A stretch of 64,000 nt of DNA, from NCBI RefSeq assembly GCF_030687835.1, contig NZ_CP117449.1:5895001-5959000 (forward strand), given 5' to 3'. The DNA comes from Pseudomonas hefeiensis (GTDB lineage: Bacteria > Pseudomonadota > Gammaproteobacteria > Pseudomonadales > Pseudomonadaceae). The notes under the pieces were generated by a model. That model did no database searches and was not told where the DNA came from. It saw only the letters and a program-made list of their open reading frames with translations. Below are positions 17,390 to 26,901 of this stretch, piece after piece; within the stretch, counting starts at the first letter, position 1, and each line of letters starts with the position of its first letter. The translations under genes were made by a program, and so were the position numbers.

Positions 17390-18337
17390 ATGAAAGGTTC
17401 CACGCCGTTGTTGTTGGCCGCCATGCTGAGTCTTCCGATGCTGGCCAACGCTGCAGAACCCGCGCAGTGCAGCACCGTCAACTTCTCCGATGTCGGCTGG
17501 ACCGACATCACCGTGACCACCGCCACCACCAGCGTGGTACTCGAGGCCCTGGGCTACAAAACCAAGACCACCATGATTTCCGTACCGGTGACCTACAAGT
17601 CCCTGGCCGACGGCAAGAACATGGATGTGTTCCTCGGCAACTGGATGCCGACGATGGAAAACGATATCAAGGCCTACCGCGAAGCCGGCACCGTGGACAC
17701 CGTGCGCGCCAACCTGGAGAACGCCAAATACACCCTGGCGGTGCCCGAAGAGCTCTATAACAAGGGGCTGAAGGATTTCGCCGACATCGCCAAGTTCAAG
17801 AAGGAACTGGACGGCAAGATCTACGGCATCGAACCGGGCAACGACGGCAACCGCCTGATCCAGAGCATGATCGACAAGAATGCCTTCGGTCTCAAGGACG
17901 CCGGCTTCAAAATCGTCGAGTCCAGCGAAGCCGGCATGCTGTCGCAGGTTGATCGCGCCGAGCGCCGCAGCACCGCTGTGGTGTTCCTGGGCTGGGAACC
18001 GCATCCGATGAACACCCGTTTCAAAATGAAGTACCTCACCGGTGGCGACGAGTACTTCGGTCCGAATTTCGGCCAGGCGACCATCTACACCAATACTCGC
18101 AAGGGCTACGCCCAGGAATGCGGCAACGTTGGTCAGCTGTTGAAAAACCTGGTGTTCACCCTGGACATGGAAAGCACGCTGATGGGCAACGTGCTCGACG
18201 ACAAGATGAAGCCTGACGCGGCCGCCAAGGCCTGGCTGAAGAAAAACCCACAGGTACTCGATACCTGGCTCGCTGGCGTGACCACCATTGACGGTAAACC
18301 TGGCCTGGAAGCCGTGAAAGCCACACTTGCGCAGTAA
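17390..18337 (+). CDS. cbcX: Choline ABC transporter binding protein CbcX
   Basis: The periplasmic choline-binding component of the CbcXWV importer. It has 315 residues with a signal peptide (MKGSTPLLLAAMLSLPMLANA). The ChoX/OpuAC fold features include VGWTDITVTTATTSVVLEAL, the aromatic-rich FLGNWMPTMEND near residues 82-93, and YGIEPGNDGNRLIQSM near 144-159. CACCAGGAGTCCACCC is an ideal ribosome site. It is similar to CaiX throughout, so the two arose by duplication of an ancestral binding protein. It heads the cbcXWV operon and matches PA5378. The permease follows 66 nt later. Confidence 0.92.
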   Translation: MKGSTPLLLAAMLSLPMLANAAEPAQCSTVNFSDVGWTDITVTTATTSVVLEALGYKTKTTMISVPVTYKSLADGKNMDVFLGNWMPTMENDIKAYREAGTVDTVRANLENAKYTLAVPEELYNKGLKDFADIAKFKKELDGKIYGIEPGNDGNRLIQSMIDKNAFGLKDAGFKIVESSEAGMLSQVDRAERRSTAVVFLGWEPHPMNTRFKMKYLTGGDEYFGPNFGQATIYTNTRKGYAQECGNVGQLLKNLVFTLDMESTLMGNVLDDKMKPDAAAKAWLKKNPQVLDTWLAGVTTIDGKPGLEAVKATLAQ

Positions 18338-18403
18338 TGCTTTTATGCCGGGCGAGTTCGCTCGCCCGGGCTGTTTATTCCTTGCATGCGGATGTTCACT
18401 ACC

Positions 18404-19249
18404 ATGCTGATTGATCAGAAAATACCCTTAGGCCAGTACATCGCGGACTTCGTCGACTGGTTGACGCAACACGGCGCCAACACATTCGATGCCATCGCCA
18501 TGTCACTGGAAACGATGATTCACGGCGTGACGTTTGCGCTGACCTGGTTCAACCCGTTCGTCCTGATAGGACTCATCGCCCTGCTGGCGCATTTTATCCA
18601 GCGCAAATGGGGCCTGACCGTCTTCGTTATCGCCGCCTTTCTGCTTATCCTGAACCTGGGTTACTGGCAGGAAACCATGGAAACCCTGGCCCAGGTGCTG
18701 TTCGCGACCCTGGTCTGTGTCTTGATCGGCGTGCCGCTGGGCATTGTTGCCGCGCACAAGCCGTTGTTCTACACCCTGATGCGTCCGGTGCTCGATCTGA
18801 TGCAGACCGTACCGACCTTCGTTTACCTCATTCCTACCCTGACCCTTTTCGGTCTGGGCGTGGTCCCAGGCCTGATCTCCACGGTGGTGTTCGCGATTGC
18901 CGCGCCCATCCGCCTGACCTACCTGGGCATCCGCGACGTTCCGGACGAACTGATGGACGCCGGCAAAGCCTTCGGCTGCTCCCGTCGCCAGCTCCTGTCA
19001 CGTATCGAACTGCCCCATGCGATGCCCAGCATCGCGGCCGGTATCACCCAATGCATCATGCTGTCGTTGTCGATGGTGGTCATCGCCGCACTGGTGGGAG
19101 CCGACGGCCTGGGCAAACCCGTGGTCAACGCACTGAACACCGCTGATATCGCCCTGGGCTTTGAAGCAGGCCTGGCGATCGTATTGCTGGCCATCATGCT
19201 CGACCGAATCTGCAAGCAACCCGACGCCAAAGTAGGGGGTGACGCATGA
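18404..19249 (+). CDS. cbcW: Choline/betaine/carnitine ABC permease CbcW
   Basis: The inner-membrane channel of the Cbc transporter, of the OpuAB/ProW type. It has 281 residues from ATG 18404 (MLIDQKIPLGQYIADFV). Two upstream in-frame ATGs at 18386 and 18392 lack a ribosome site, and the chosen one is also weak. There are about six or seven membrane helices, and the EAA loop region reads DVPDELMDAGKAFGCSRRQLLSRIELPHAMPSI split over two lines of family consensus. It overlaps cbcV by four bases (ATGA), implying translational coupling. By P. aeruginosa precedent this core also serves CaiX and a betaine-specific binding protein. Confidence 0.92.
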   Translation: MLIDQKIPLGQYIADFVDWLTQHGANTFDAIAMSLETMIHGVTFALTWFNPFVLIGLIALLAHFIQRKWGLTVFVIAAFLLILNLGYWQETMETLAQVLFATLVCVLIGVPLGIVAAHKPLFYTLMRPVLDLMQTVPTFVYLIPTLTLFGLGVVPGLISTVVFAIAAPIRLTYLGIRDVPDELMDAGKAFGCSRRQLLSRIELPHAMPSIAAGITQCIMLSLSMVVIAALVGADGLGKPVVNALNTADIALGFEAGLAIVLLAIMLDRICKQPDAKVGGDA

Positions 19250-20424
19250 GCATAATCCGCTTCGAAGAGGTCGACGTGATCTTCTCCAAGGATCCACGTG
19301 AAGCCCTCAAGCTGCTCGACCAAGGCATGACCCGCAACGAAATCCTGAAGAAAACCGGGCAAATCGTCGGTGTGGAAAAAGCCAGCCTGGACGTTGAAAA
19401 AGGCGAAATCTGCGTACTGATGGGGCTTTCCGGCTCCGGAAAGTCCAGCCTGCTGCGTTGCATCAACGGCTTGAACACCGTCAGTCGCGGCAAGCTGTTC
19501 GTCGAGCACGAAGGCCGACAGATCGACATCGCCTCCTGCACCCCGGCCGAACTGAAGATGATGCGCACCAAACGCATCGCCATGGTGTTCCAGAAGTTCG
19601 CCCTGATGCCTTGGCTGACGGTGCGCGAGAACATCAGCTTCGGCCTGGAAATGCAGGGCCGGCCGGAAAAGGAACGCAAAAAGCTGGTGGATGAAAAACT
19701 CGAGCTGGTGGGCCTGACCCAGTGGCGCAACAAGAAGCCTGACGAGTTGTCCGGCGGCATGCAGCAACGGGTCGGCCTGGCCCGTGCTCTGGCGATGGAT
19801 GCCGATATCCTGCTGATGGACGAACCCTTCTCGGCCCTCGATCCACTGATCCGCCAGGGCCTGCAAGACGAATTGCTGGAGTTGCAACGCAAACTGAGCA
19901 AGACCATCGTGTTCGTCAGCCATGACCTGGACGAAGCCCTGAAGCTGGGCAGCCGGATCGCGATCATGAAAGACGGCCGGATCATCCAGTACAGCAAGCC
20001 GGAAGAAATCGTGCTGAACCCGGCGGACGACTATGTGCGCACCTTCGTCGCTCACACCAACCCGCTCAACGTGCTCTGCGGCCGCAGCCTGATGCGCACC
20101 CTGGACAACTGCAAGCGCATCAACGGTTCGGTGTGCCTGGATCCGGGGGGCGACTCCTGGCTCGATCTGGCCGAAGGCAACACCATCAAGGGCGCCCGGC
20201 AGAACGGCGCGGCGCTGGACCTGCAAAACTGGGCTCCGGGCCAAGCCGTCGAAGGCCTGGGCCGACGTCCGACCCTGGTGGACTCCAACATCGGCATGCG
20301 TGATGCGCTGCAGATTCGCTACCAGACCGGTAACAAACTGGTGCTTCACGATAACCAACAGGTTGTCGGGATTCTTGGCGACAGTGAGCTGTACCACGCA
20401 CTGTTGGGCAAGAACCTGGGTTAA
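19246..20424 (+). CDS. cbcV: Choline/betaine/carnitine ABC transporter ATPase CbcV
   Basis: The cytoplasmic ATP-binding subunit, 392 residues and of the ProV/OpuAA class. The ABC domain has Walker A GLSGSGKSS near residue 64, the Q-loop VFQKFALMPW, signature LSGGMQQRVGLARAL near 168, and Walker B DILLMDEPFSALD near 186. After the ATPase domain come about 120 residues with weak similarity to a CBS-type regulatory region (LDPGGDSWLDLAEG to the end). It is the last gene of the operon, coupled to cbcW by ATGA, and followed at once by a strong terminator. Confidence 0.93.
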   Translation: MSIIRFEEVDVIFSKDPREALKLLDQGMTRNEILKKTGQIVGVEKASLDVEKGEICVLMGLSGSGKSSLLRCINGLNTVSRGKLFVEHEGRQIDIASCTPAELKMMRTKRIAMVFQKFALMPWLTVRENISFGLEMQGRPEKERKKLVDEKLELVGLTQWRNKKPDELSGGMQQRVGLARALAMDADILLMDEPFSALDPLIRQGLQDELLELQRKLSKTIVFVSHDLDEALKLGSRIAIMKDGRIIQYSKPEEIVLNPADDYVRTFVAHTNPLNVLCGRSLMRTLDNCKRINGSVCLDPGGDSWLDLAEGNTIKGARQNGAALDLQNWAPGQAVEGLGRRPTLVDSNIGMRDALQIRYQTGNKLVLHDNQQVVGILGDSELYHALLGKNLG

Positions 20425-20436
20425 GCCAACGCCAGC

Positions 20437-20472
20437 AAAAACGCCGCGAGATGAACGCGGCGTTTTTGTTTG
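20437..20472 (+). terminator. Rho-independent terminator of cbcXWV
   Basis: AAAAACGCCGCG pairs with CGCGGCGTTTTT around AGATGAA, followed by a T-rich tail, 13 bases after the cbcV stop codon. Confidence 0.9.
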
Positions 20473-20516
20473 GGTGGTGCTAACTGCTAACAAGCTTGAC
20501 CTGGAATGCAGATAAC

Positions 20517-20649
20517 TGTGGCGAGGGGATTTATCCCCGCTGGGCTGCGCAGCAGCCCCAAAAGCTGCGAACTCATTCCGCCTGACACACCGAGACGCCT
20601 AGCTCTGGGGCTGCTGCGCAGCCCAACGGGGATAAATCCCCTCGCCACA
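20517..20649. repeat. Second-family inverted repeat (GTGGCGAGGGGATTTATCCCC)
   Basis: A 133-bp element whose arms of about 45 bp run TGTGGCGAGGGGATTTATCC through GGGCTGCGCAGCAGCCCC and return in inverted order. It lies between the cbcV terminator and the betI operator. Copies occur at 23064, 28257, 29889 and, partly, 42013. Confidence 0.9.
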
Positions 20650-20770
20650 ACAGTATTCCAGCTATCAAGCGCATTTGGCCTACATGCCAACCGACGAGTG
20701 TTATAAAGACATCCCCAAAAGTCCTCGCCCCTGCACATAGCGACGACTTGTCATAGAACTTATTTTTTGT

Positions 20771-20788
20771 TGATTGAACGTTCAATCA
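20771..20788. promoter_or_regulatory. BetI operator, perfect 18-bp palindrome
   Basis: TGATTGAACGTTCAATCA is a perfect inverted repeat 72 bp upstream of the betI start, within an AT-rich promoter-like stretch. TetR-family BetI proteins repress their own operon at sites with ATTGAACGTTCAAT-like cores, and choline relieves repression. Confidence 0.75.
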
Positions 20789-20859
20789 AAACAAAATAGA
20801 CTGGCCTCCATTCCGATAGACCGCACTCGTCCATCGGATGGCCTAAGGAGATGTACCAG

Positions 20860-21480
20860 ATGCCCAAGGTCGGTATGCAACCCATCCGCCGTCAGCAATT
20901 GATCGAAGCCACTATGCAAGCGGTCGATCAGGTCGGGATGGGGGACGCCAGCATTGCGCTGATCGCCCGTTTGGCCGGTGTCTCCAACGGCATCATCAGC
21001 CACTATTTCAAGGACAAGAATGGCCTGATCGCGGCCACGGCCCAGTACCTGATGAGTGTCCTGAGCGAGAACGTCACCGCACGCCGCCAGGCGCTGGAGG
21101 ACCCAAGCCCACGGGCTCACTTGCAGGTGATCATCGAAGGCAACTTCGACGCCAGCCAGGTCAATGGCCCGGCAATGAAAACCTGGTTGGCCTTCTGGGC
21201 CACCAGCATGCACCACCCGTCTTTGCACAGGTTGCAGCGGATCAACGATCACCGTCTGTATTCCAACCTGTGTTGCCAGTTCCGCCGCGTATTGCCCCTT
21301 GATGAGGCACGCAGCGCGGCACGGGGCCTGGCCGCGTTGATTGACGGTTTGTGGCTGCGCGGGGCGCTGTCGGGAGACGCGTTCGATACCGCCCAGGCAC
21401 ACCGGATCGCTTACGAATACATGGATTTGCAACTGGCTAAAGCAGGGATTTCAGAGCACACAGAACCGCTCGATTCCTGA
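20860..21480 (+). CDS. betI: Choline-responsive repressor BetI
   Basis: A TetR-family repressor of 206 residues that senses choline and controls betIBA. I chose ATG 20860 ([20 protein letters not shown]) because AAGGAG lies nine bases ahead; the ATG at 20851 directly abuts that site. The helix-turn-helix covers about 25-60 ([22 protein letters not shown]), and the ligand domain holds [15 protein letters not shown] near residue 106, conserved in BetI. It heads the betIBA operon; betB starts 81 nt later. The betT choline transporter gene found next to betI in P. aeruginosa is absent here. Confidence 0.94.
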   Translation: MPKVGMQPIRRQQLIEATMQAVDQVGMGDASIALIARLAGVSNGIISHYFKDKNGLIAATAQYLMSVLSENVTARRQALEDPSPRAHLQVIIEGNFDASQVNGPAMKTWLAFWATSMHHPSLHRLQRINDHRLYSNLCCQFRRVLPLDEARSAARGLAALIDGLWLRGALSGDAFDTAQAHRIAYEYMDLQLAKAGISEHTEPLDS

Positions 21481-21561
21481 ACCGCCGCCGACCCGCGTAG
21501 TCAGCTATAGAACGACACGCCTCGGCGGCCAGCCAACCACTCATGCACTTGCGAGGACTTT

Positions 21562-23034
21562 ATGGCCCGTTTCGAACTGCAAAAACTCTACATCGATGGC
21601 GCGTACAGCGATGCCAGCGGCGACGCCACTTTCGAAGCCATCAACCCGGCCAACGGTGAAGTTCTCGCCCAGGTGCAGCGGGCCACGAAAGAAGACGTCG
21701 AGCGCGCCGTGGTCAGCGCCGAAAAGGGCCAGAAAGTCTGGGCCGCAATGACTGCCATGCAGCGCTCGCGCATCCTGCGCCGCGCCGTGGACATCCTGCG
21801 CGAGCGCAACGATGAACTGGCCGCCCTGGAAACTCTCGACACTGGCAAGGCCTACTCCGAAACCCGCTACGTCGACATCGTCACCGGCGCCGACGTGCTG
21901 GAATACTACGCCGGCCTGGTGCCAGCCATCGAAGGCGAACAGGTGCCACTGCGCACCACTTCGTTCGTCTACACCCGTCGCGAACCCCTGGGCGTGGTGG
22001 CCGGCATCGGCGCGTGGAACTACCCGATCCAGATCGCGTTGTGGAAATCCGCCCCGGCCCTGGCGGCCGGTAACGCGATGATCTTCAAGCCGAGCGAAGT
22101 CACCTCGCTGACGACCCTGAAACTGGCCGAGATCTACACCCAGGCCGGTGTTCCTGCGGGCGTATTCAACGTGCTGACTGGCAGCGGCCGTGAAGTCGGC
22201 ACCTGGCTGACCGAGCACCCACGCATCGAGAAAATCTCTTTCACCGGCGGCACCGACACCGGCAAGAAAGTCATGGCCAGCGCCTCGAGTTCGTCGCTCA
22301 AGGACGTGACCATGGAACTGGGCGGCAAGTCGCCGTTGATCATCTTCGACGACGCCGATCTGGATCGCGCCGCCGACACCGCGATGATGGCCAACTTCTA
22401 CAGCTCCGGCCAGGTCTGCACCAACGGTACCCGCGTGTTCGTGCCGAGCCACCTCAAGGCAGCTTTTGAAGCCAAGATCGCCGAGCGCGTGGCGCGCATT
22501 CGCATCGGCAACCCGGAAGATGAAAACACCAACTTCGGTCCGCTGGTCAGCTTTGCCCACATGGAAAGCGTGTTGGGTTACATCGAGAAAGGCAAAGCCG
22601 AAGGCGCGCGCCTGCTGTGCGGCGGCGGTCGTTTGACCGACGGCGAACTGGCCAAGGGAGCGTTTGTTGCGCCGACCGTATTCACCGATTGCACCGACGA
22701 GATGACCATCGTGCGCGAAGAAATCTTTGGTCCGGTGATGAGCATCCTCACCTATGAAACCGAAGAAGAAGTGATCCGCCGCGCCAATGACACTGACTTC
22801 GGCCTGGCCGCCGGCGTCGTCACCCGTGACCTGAACCGCGCCCACCGCGTGATTCATCAACTCGAAGCCGGTATCTGCTGGATCAACGCCTGGGGTGAGT
22901 CGGCGGCTGAAATGCCGGTCGGTGGCTACAAGCAATCGGGTGTAGGCCGGGAGAACGGCATCAGCTCACTGAACAACTTCACCCGCATCAAATCGGTACA
23001 GGTCGAACTGGGCGATTACACGTCGGTGTTCTGA
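21562..23034 (+). CDS. betB: Betaine aldehyde dehydrogenase
   Basis: This NAD(P)+-dependent enzyme oxidises betaine aldehyde to glycine betaine (EC 1.2.1.8). It has 490 residues, the usual BetB length. The aldehyde-dehydrogenase motifs are present: [16 protein letters not shown] segment at [13 protein letters not shown] near residue 150, catalytic Glu in LELGGKSP-type [16 protein letters not shown] near 252, and the nucleophilic Cys in [15 protein letters not shown] near 286. GCGAGGACTTT precedes the ATG at 21562. A repeat element separates it from betA, so betA might be partly uncoupled. Confidence 0.95.
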   Translation: MARFELQKLYIDGAYSDASGDATFEAINPANGEVLAQVQRATKEDVERAVVSAEKGQKVWAAMTAMQRSRILRRAVDILRERNDELAALETLDTGKAYSETRYVDIVTGADVLEYYAGLVPAIEGEQVPLRTTSFVYTRREPLGVVAGIGAWNYPIQIALWKSAPALAAGNAMIFKPSEVTSLTTLKLAEIYTQAGVPAGVFNVLTGSGREVGTWLTEHPRIEKISFTGGTDTGKKVMASASSSSLKDVTMELGGKSPLIIFDDADLDRAADTAMMANFYSSGQVCTNGTRVFVPSHLKAAFEAKIAERVARIRIGNPEDENTNFGPLVSFAHMESVLGYIEKGKAEGARLLCGGGRLTDGELAKGAFVAPTVFTDCTDEMTIVREEIFGPVMSILTYETEEEVIRRANDTDFGLAAGVVTRDLNRAHRVIHQLEAGICWINAWGESAAEMPVGGYKQSGVGRENGISSLNNFTRIKSVQVELGDYTSVF

Positions 23035-23063
23035 TCTGACACGAGGCCTTGAGTGAACGCTGT

Positions 23064-23193
23064 TGTGGCGAGGGGATTTATCCCCGTGGGGCTGCGTAGC
23101 AGCCCCTCCCCCAGGCCCCCCATTCTTCAGACAAACCCAGTCGCTGATTTACGACTGCTGCGCAGTCGAACGGGGATAAATCCCCTCGCCACA
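23064..23193. repeat. GTGGCGAGGGGATTTATCCCC-family inverted repeat between betB and betA
   Basis: TGTGGCGAGGGGATTTATCC and its inverse bound a 130-bp element inside the bet operon. The interior has diverged from the 20517 copy. Confidence 0.88.
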
Positions 23194-23252
23194 GGTTGCG
23201 CGGCGTCAAGGCAATCGCGACCTGAACCCAATTCCAGAAGAGGGTGCATTTC

Positions 23253-24956
23253 ATGTCCCAAGAATTCGATTACATCATCATCGGTGCCGGTTCGGCCGGT
23301 AACACCCTGGCCACCCGCCTGACCGAAGACGAAGGCGTCACCGTCCTGCTGCTCGAAGCCGGCGGCCCGGACTATCGCCTGGATTTCCGCACGCAAATGC
23401 CCGCCGCCCTGGCGTTCCCGCTGCAGGGTCGTCGCTACAACTGGGCCTACGAGACCGACCCGGAGCCGCACATGAACGGCCGCCGCATGGAGTGCGGTCG
23501 CGGCAAGGGCCTGGGAGGGTCTTCGCTGATCAACGGTATGTGCTACATCCGCGGCAACGCTCTGGACTACGACAATTGGGCCAAGCTGCCGGGCCTGGAA
23601 GACTGGGCCTATCTGGACTGCCTGCCGTATTTTCGCAAAGCCGAAACCCGCGACATCGGCCCGAACGATTACCACGGCGGCGACGGTCCGGTCAGCGTGA
23701 CCACGCCCAAGGCCGGCAACAACCCGCTGTTCCACGCCATGGTCGAAGCTGGCGTGCAGGCCGGTTACCCGCGTACTGACGACCTTAACGGCTATCAGCA
23801 AGAAGGTTTCGGCCCGATGGACCGTACCGTCACGCCCAACGGCCGTCGCGCCAGCACCGCTCGCGGTTACCTGGACGTGGCCAAGAAGCGCTCCACGCTG
23901 ACCATCGTCACCCATGCCCTGACCGACAAGATCGTGTTCGAAGGCAAACGCGCGGTCGGTGTGCGTTATCTGGTGGGCGCCGCCGAGGAGCGTGTCGAGG
24001 CCCGGGCACGCAAGGAAGTGCTGCTGTGCTCCGGCGCCATCGCCTCGCCGCAGATCCTGCAACGCTCCGGCGTCGGCCCGGCCAAACTGCTGGAAAGCCT
24101 CGATATCCCGGTGGTCCATGACCTGCCAGGCGTCGGTGAAAACCTGCAGGATCACTTGGAGCTGTACCTGCAATACGCCTGCACCCAGCCGGTCTCGCTG
24201 TACCCGTCGCTGCTCTGGTACAACCAGCCAGCCATTGGCGCCGAATGGCTGTTCAACGGCACCGGCATCGGCGCCAGCAACCAGTTCGAAGCCGGCGGTT
24301 TCATCCGCACCCGCCCGGACTTCGATTGGCCGAACATCCAGTATCACTTCCTGCCGGTGGCGATTAACTACAACGGCAGCAACGGCGTGAAGGAACACGG
24401 TTTCCAGGCACACATGGGCTCCATGCGCTCGCCAAGCCGGGGCCGGATCCAGGCCAAGTCCAAGGACCCGCGCCAACACCCGAGCATCTTGTTCAACTAC
24501 ATGGCGACCGAGCAGGACTGGCAGGAGTTTCGCGATGGCATCCGCCTGACCCGCGAGATCATGCAGCAGCCGGCGCTCGACCCGTTTCGTGGTCGCGAAA
24601 TCAGTCCGGGCATCGACGTGCAGACTGACGAGCAATTGGACCAGTTCATCCGCGAGCACGCGGAAACCGCTTTCCATCCGTCCTGCTCGTGCAAGATGGG
24701 CGTTGACGACATGGCGGTGGTGGACGGCGAAGGCCGTGTGCATGGCATGCAAGGGCTGCGTGTGGTCGATGCCTCGATCATGCCGATCATCACCACCGGC
24801 AACCTGAATGCGCCAACGATCATGATCGCCGAGAAAATCGCCGACAAGATCCGTGGTCGCCAGCCACTGCCACGCAGCACCGCGCCGTACTACGTGGCCG
24901 GCGACGCGCCAGTGCGGGGTAAGCCAATGCGTGAAGTCGGGCCTCTGGCGCAGTAA
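23253..24956 (+). CDS. betA: Choline dehydrogenase
   Basis: A membrane-associated FAD enzyme of the GMC oxidoreductase family that oxidises choline to betaine aldehyde (EC 1.1.99.1). It has 567 residues from ATG 23253 ([20 protein letters not shown]), preceded by AGAAGAGGG; an earlier in-frame ATG at 23244 would overlap that site. The FAD motif GAGSAG is at the N-terminus. GMC signatures appear as [20 protein letters not shown] near residue 85 and [16 protein letters not shown] near 262. The catalytic His lies in the [13 protein letters not shown] region near 471. It completes betIBA. Confidence 0.95.
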   Translation: MSQEFDYIIIGAGSAGNTLATRLTEDEGVTVLLLEAGGPDYRLDFRTQMPAALAFPLQGRRYNWAYETDPEPHMNGRRMECGRGKGLGGSSLINGMCYIRGNALDYDNWAKLPGLEDWAYLDCLPYFRKAETRDIGPNDYHGGDGPVSVTTPKAGNNPLFHAMVEAGVQAGYPRTDDLNGYQQEGFGPMDRTVTPNGRRASTARGYLDVAKKRSTLTIVTHALTDKIVFEGKRAVGVRYLVGAAEERVEARARKEVLLCSGAIASPQILQRSGVGPAKLLESLDIPVVHDLPGVGENLQDHLELYLQYACTQPVSLYPSLLWYNQPAIGAEWLFNGTGIGASNQFEAGGFIRTRPDFDWPNIQYHFLPVAINYNGSNGVKEHGFQAHMGSMRSPSRGRIQAKSKDPRQHPSILFNYMATEQDWQEFRDGIRLTREIMQQPALDPFRGREISPGIDVQTDEQLDQFIREHAETAFHPSCSCKMGVDDMAVVDGEGRVHGMQGLRVVDASIMPIITTGNLNAPTIMIAEKIADKIRGRQPLPRSTAPYYVAGDAPVRGKPMREVGPLAQ

Positions 24957-24969
24957 GGCGCCACACCGC

Positions 24970-25337
24970 CATCGCGAGCAGGCTCGCTCCCACAAGGAAT
25001 CTGCGGCGGACACGGATTTTGTGTTCGAGAAGATCCAACTGTGGGAGCGGGCTTGCTCGCGAAGAGGCCATCACAACCTACATCTTCGCTGACTGTCGCA
25101 CCGCTATCGCGAGCAAGCCCGCTCCCACAAGGAATCTACGGCGGACACGGATTTTGTGTTCGAGAAGATCCAACTGTGGGAGCGGGCTTGCTCGCGAAGA
25201 GGCCATCACAACCTACATCTTCGCTGACTGTCGCACCGCTATCGCGAGCAGGCTCGCTCCCACAAGGGGCCTGCGGCGGACACGGATTTTGTGTCCACCA
25301 ATGATCCCCTGTGGGAGCGAGCCTGCTCGCGATAGCG
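24970..25337. repeat. Tandem BIME array, period 135 bp
   Basis: REP units in alternating orientation are repeated with an exact 135-bp period (the CACAA junctions fall at 24991, 25126 and 25261). The intervening sequence, including GGCGGACACGGATTTTGTGT, is nearly identical between copies, and the last copy ends early. It fills the 502-nt gap between betA and the TldD-like gene; nothing else is seen there besides a ribosome site at 25448. Confidence 0.92.
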
Positions 25338-25458
25338 TCCGCTCACACAACCCAGTATGTCCTCCTGCCTTGATCCCTCTCCCGCTCAGGCCTACTCTAG
25401 AGCCGCCGCGTCAATGCTCCACACCTCGCTGCACCGCCACTCCAGACAAGGAGGTTCC

Positions 25459-26901
25459 ATGTTCGATGTCCACCCCCAGCTCAAGCAGCGTTTCGCTGCC
25501 TTGCGCACGGGCGCTGAGTTCTTTTCCCTGCGTTACGTGCGCGAGTCCGGCCAGCATCTGTCGGTGCGCAAGAACATTGCCGAGCCGCCCAGCCTGGGCC
25601 GTGACGAAGGGGCGATGCTGACCGTGCGGGTCGACGGTGTCGAGGCCTATGCGGCCACCAACGACCTGTCCCAGGCCGGTCTGCAAGCGGCGCTGGAGCG
25701 AGCCGAGCAACAAGCGCGCCGGCTCAAGCCACACGCCCTGCTCGACTTGCGCGAGCAAGCGGTATCCAGCGACCGCGCCGATTACTTCTCGCCTCACTTC
25801 GAACAGGCTTTCCCGTCCCTCAACGATTGCTATCAGTTATTGGGTGACGAATCCGCCGCGGTGCCCAAGGATGAGCGCCTGGTGAACTGGCAGGTCAGCA
25901 TCGGCCTGACCCAGGTCGAGCAGATCTACCTCAACAGCGCCGGCGCCGAACTGCGCCAGGCCCAACGCTTTGTTTATCCGGCCCTGGATGTCACCGCCTT
26001 CGACGGCAACGACAGCCAGACTCGCACCCTGGGTCGTGAGAACTTCGGCCAGCAAGGGGGCTTTGATGTCATCCGCCGCTGCGGCCTGATCGGTGCCGCA
26101 CCGAAGATCGCTGACCAGGCCCTGCAATTGCTGCTGGCGCCAAACACCCCGCAAGGCCCCCGTGACCTGCTGTTGATGCCGGACCAGATGATGCTGCAGA
26201 TCCACGAGTCCATCGGTCACCCGCTGGAACTGGACCGCATCCTGGGGGACGAGCGCAATTACGCCGGCACCAGTTTCGTCACTACCGGCGACTTCGGCCA
26301 CTTGCAATACGGCTCCAAGCTATTGAATGTGACCTTCGACCCGAACATTCCCGAAGAGCTGGCCAGCTACAGCCATGACGACGACGGCACCGCCGCCAGC
26401 AAAGAATTTCTGATTCGTGAAGGGCTGTTGCTACGCCCGCTGGGTGGTGCACTGTCGCAATTTCGCGCGGGCCTGACCGGCGTCGCCAACAGCCGCGCCT
26501 GTGGCTGGAATCGCCCGCCCATCGACCGCATGGCGAACCTGAACATCGAGCCCGGCGACCAATCTTTGCAGCAACTGATCCGGGGCATCGAACACGGCGT
26601 GCTGATGCGCACCAACCGTTCCTGGTCCATCGACGATGCCCGCAACAAATTCCAGTTCGGTTGCGAGTGGGGTCAACTGATCGAAAACGGCGAGCTCAAG
26701 GGCGTGGTGAAAAACCCCAACTACCGGGGCATTTCCGCGCAATTCTGGAAAAGCCTGCAGGCGGTGGGCGACGCCAGTACCGCCCAGGTCCTGGGCACGC
26801 CAAACTGTGGCAAGGGCGAACCGAACCAGGTCATCCGCGTCGGCCATGCCTCGCCGGCGTGCGTGTTCAGCAATATTGATGTGTTTGGGGGAGATGCCTG
26901 A
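25459..26901 (+). CDS. TldD-like metalloprotease
   Basis: A 480-residue protein of the TldD/PmbA family carrying the zinc-protease motif HExxxH as HESIGH at 249-254, so it is the catalytic (TldD-type) partner. ATG 25459 follows ACAAGGAGGTTCC, an excellent ribosome site; codons upstream to 25357 are repeat-derived. It overlaps the next gene by one base (TGATG), so the two are coupled. TldD/TldE heterodimers cut leader peptides from modified peptides such as microcin B17 and degrade unfolded peptides. Pseudomonas usually has the housekeeping pair elsewhere, so this looks like a second set. The target is unknown. Confidence 0.87.
   Translation: MFDVHPQLKQRFAALRTGAEFFSLRYVRESGQHLSVRKNIAEPPSLGRDEGAMLTVRVDGVEAYAATNDLSQAGLQAALERAEQQARRLKPHALLDLREQAVSSDRADYFSPHFEQAFPSLNDCYQLLGDESAAVPKDERLVNWQVSIGLTQVEQIYLNSAGAELRQAQRFVYPALDVTAFDGNDSQTRTLGRENFGQQGGFDVIRRCGLIGAAPKIADQALQLLLAPNTPQGPRDLLLMPDQMMLQIHESIGHPLELDRILGDERNYAGTSFVTTGDFGHLQYGSKLLNVTFDPNIPEELASYSHDDDGTAASKEFLIREGLLLRPLGGALSQFRAGLTGVANSRACGWNRPPIDRMANLNIEPGDQSLQQLIRGIEHGVLMRTNRSWSIDDARNKFQFGCEWGQLIENGELKGVVKNPNYRGISAQFWKSLQAVGDASTAQVLGTPNCGKGEPNQVIRVGHASPACVFSNIDVFGGDA

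Noticed and set aside
21541..22935. Long minus-strand frame across betB (and similar ones across betA, tkt, ahcY)
   Set aside because: High-GC antisense frames of confirmed genes; no family motifs and no ribosome sites.
24970..25337. Regular repeats considered as a CRISPR array
   Set aside because: The 135-bp units consist of inverted REP pairs with nearly identical spacers; CRISPR needs short repeats with unique spacers, and no cas gene is present.
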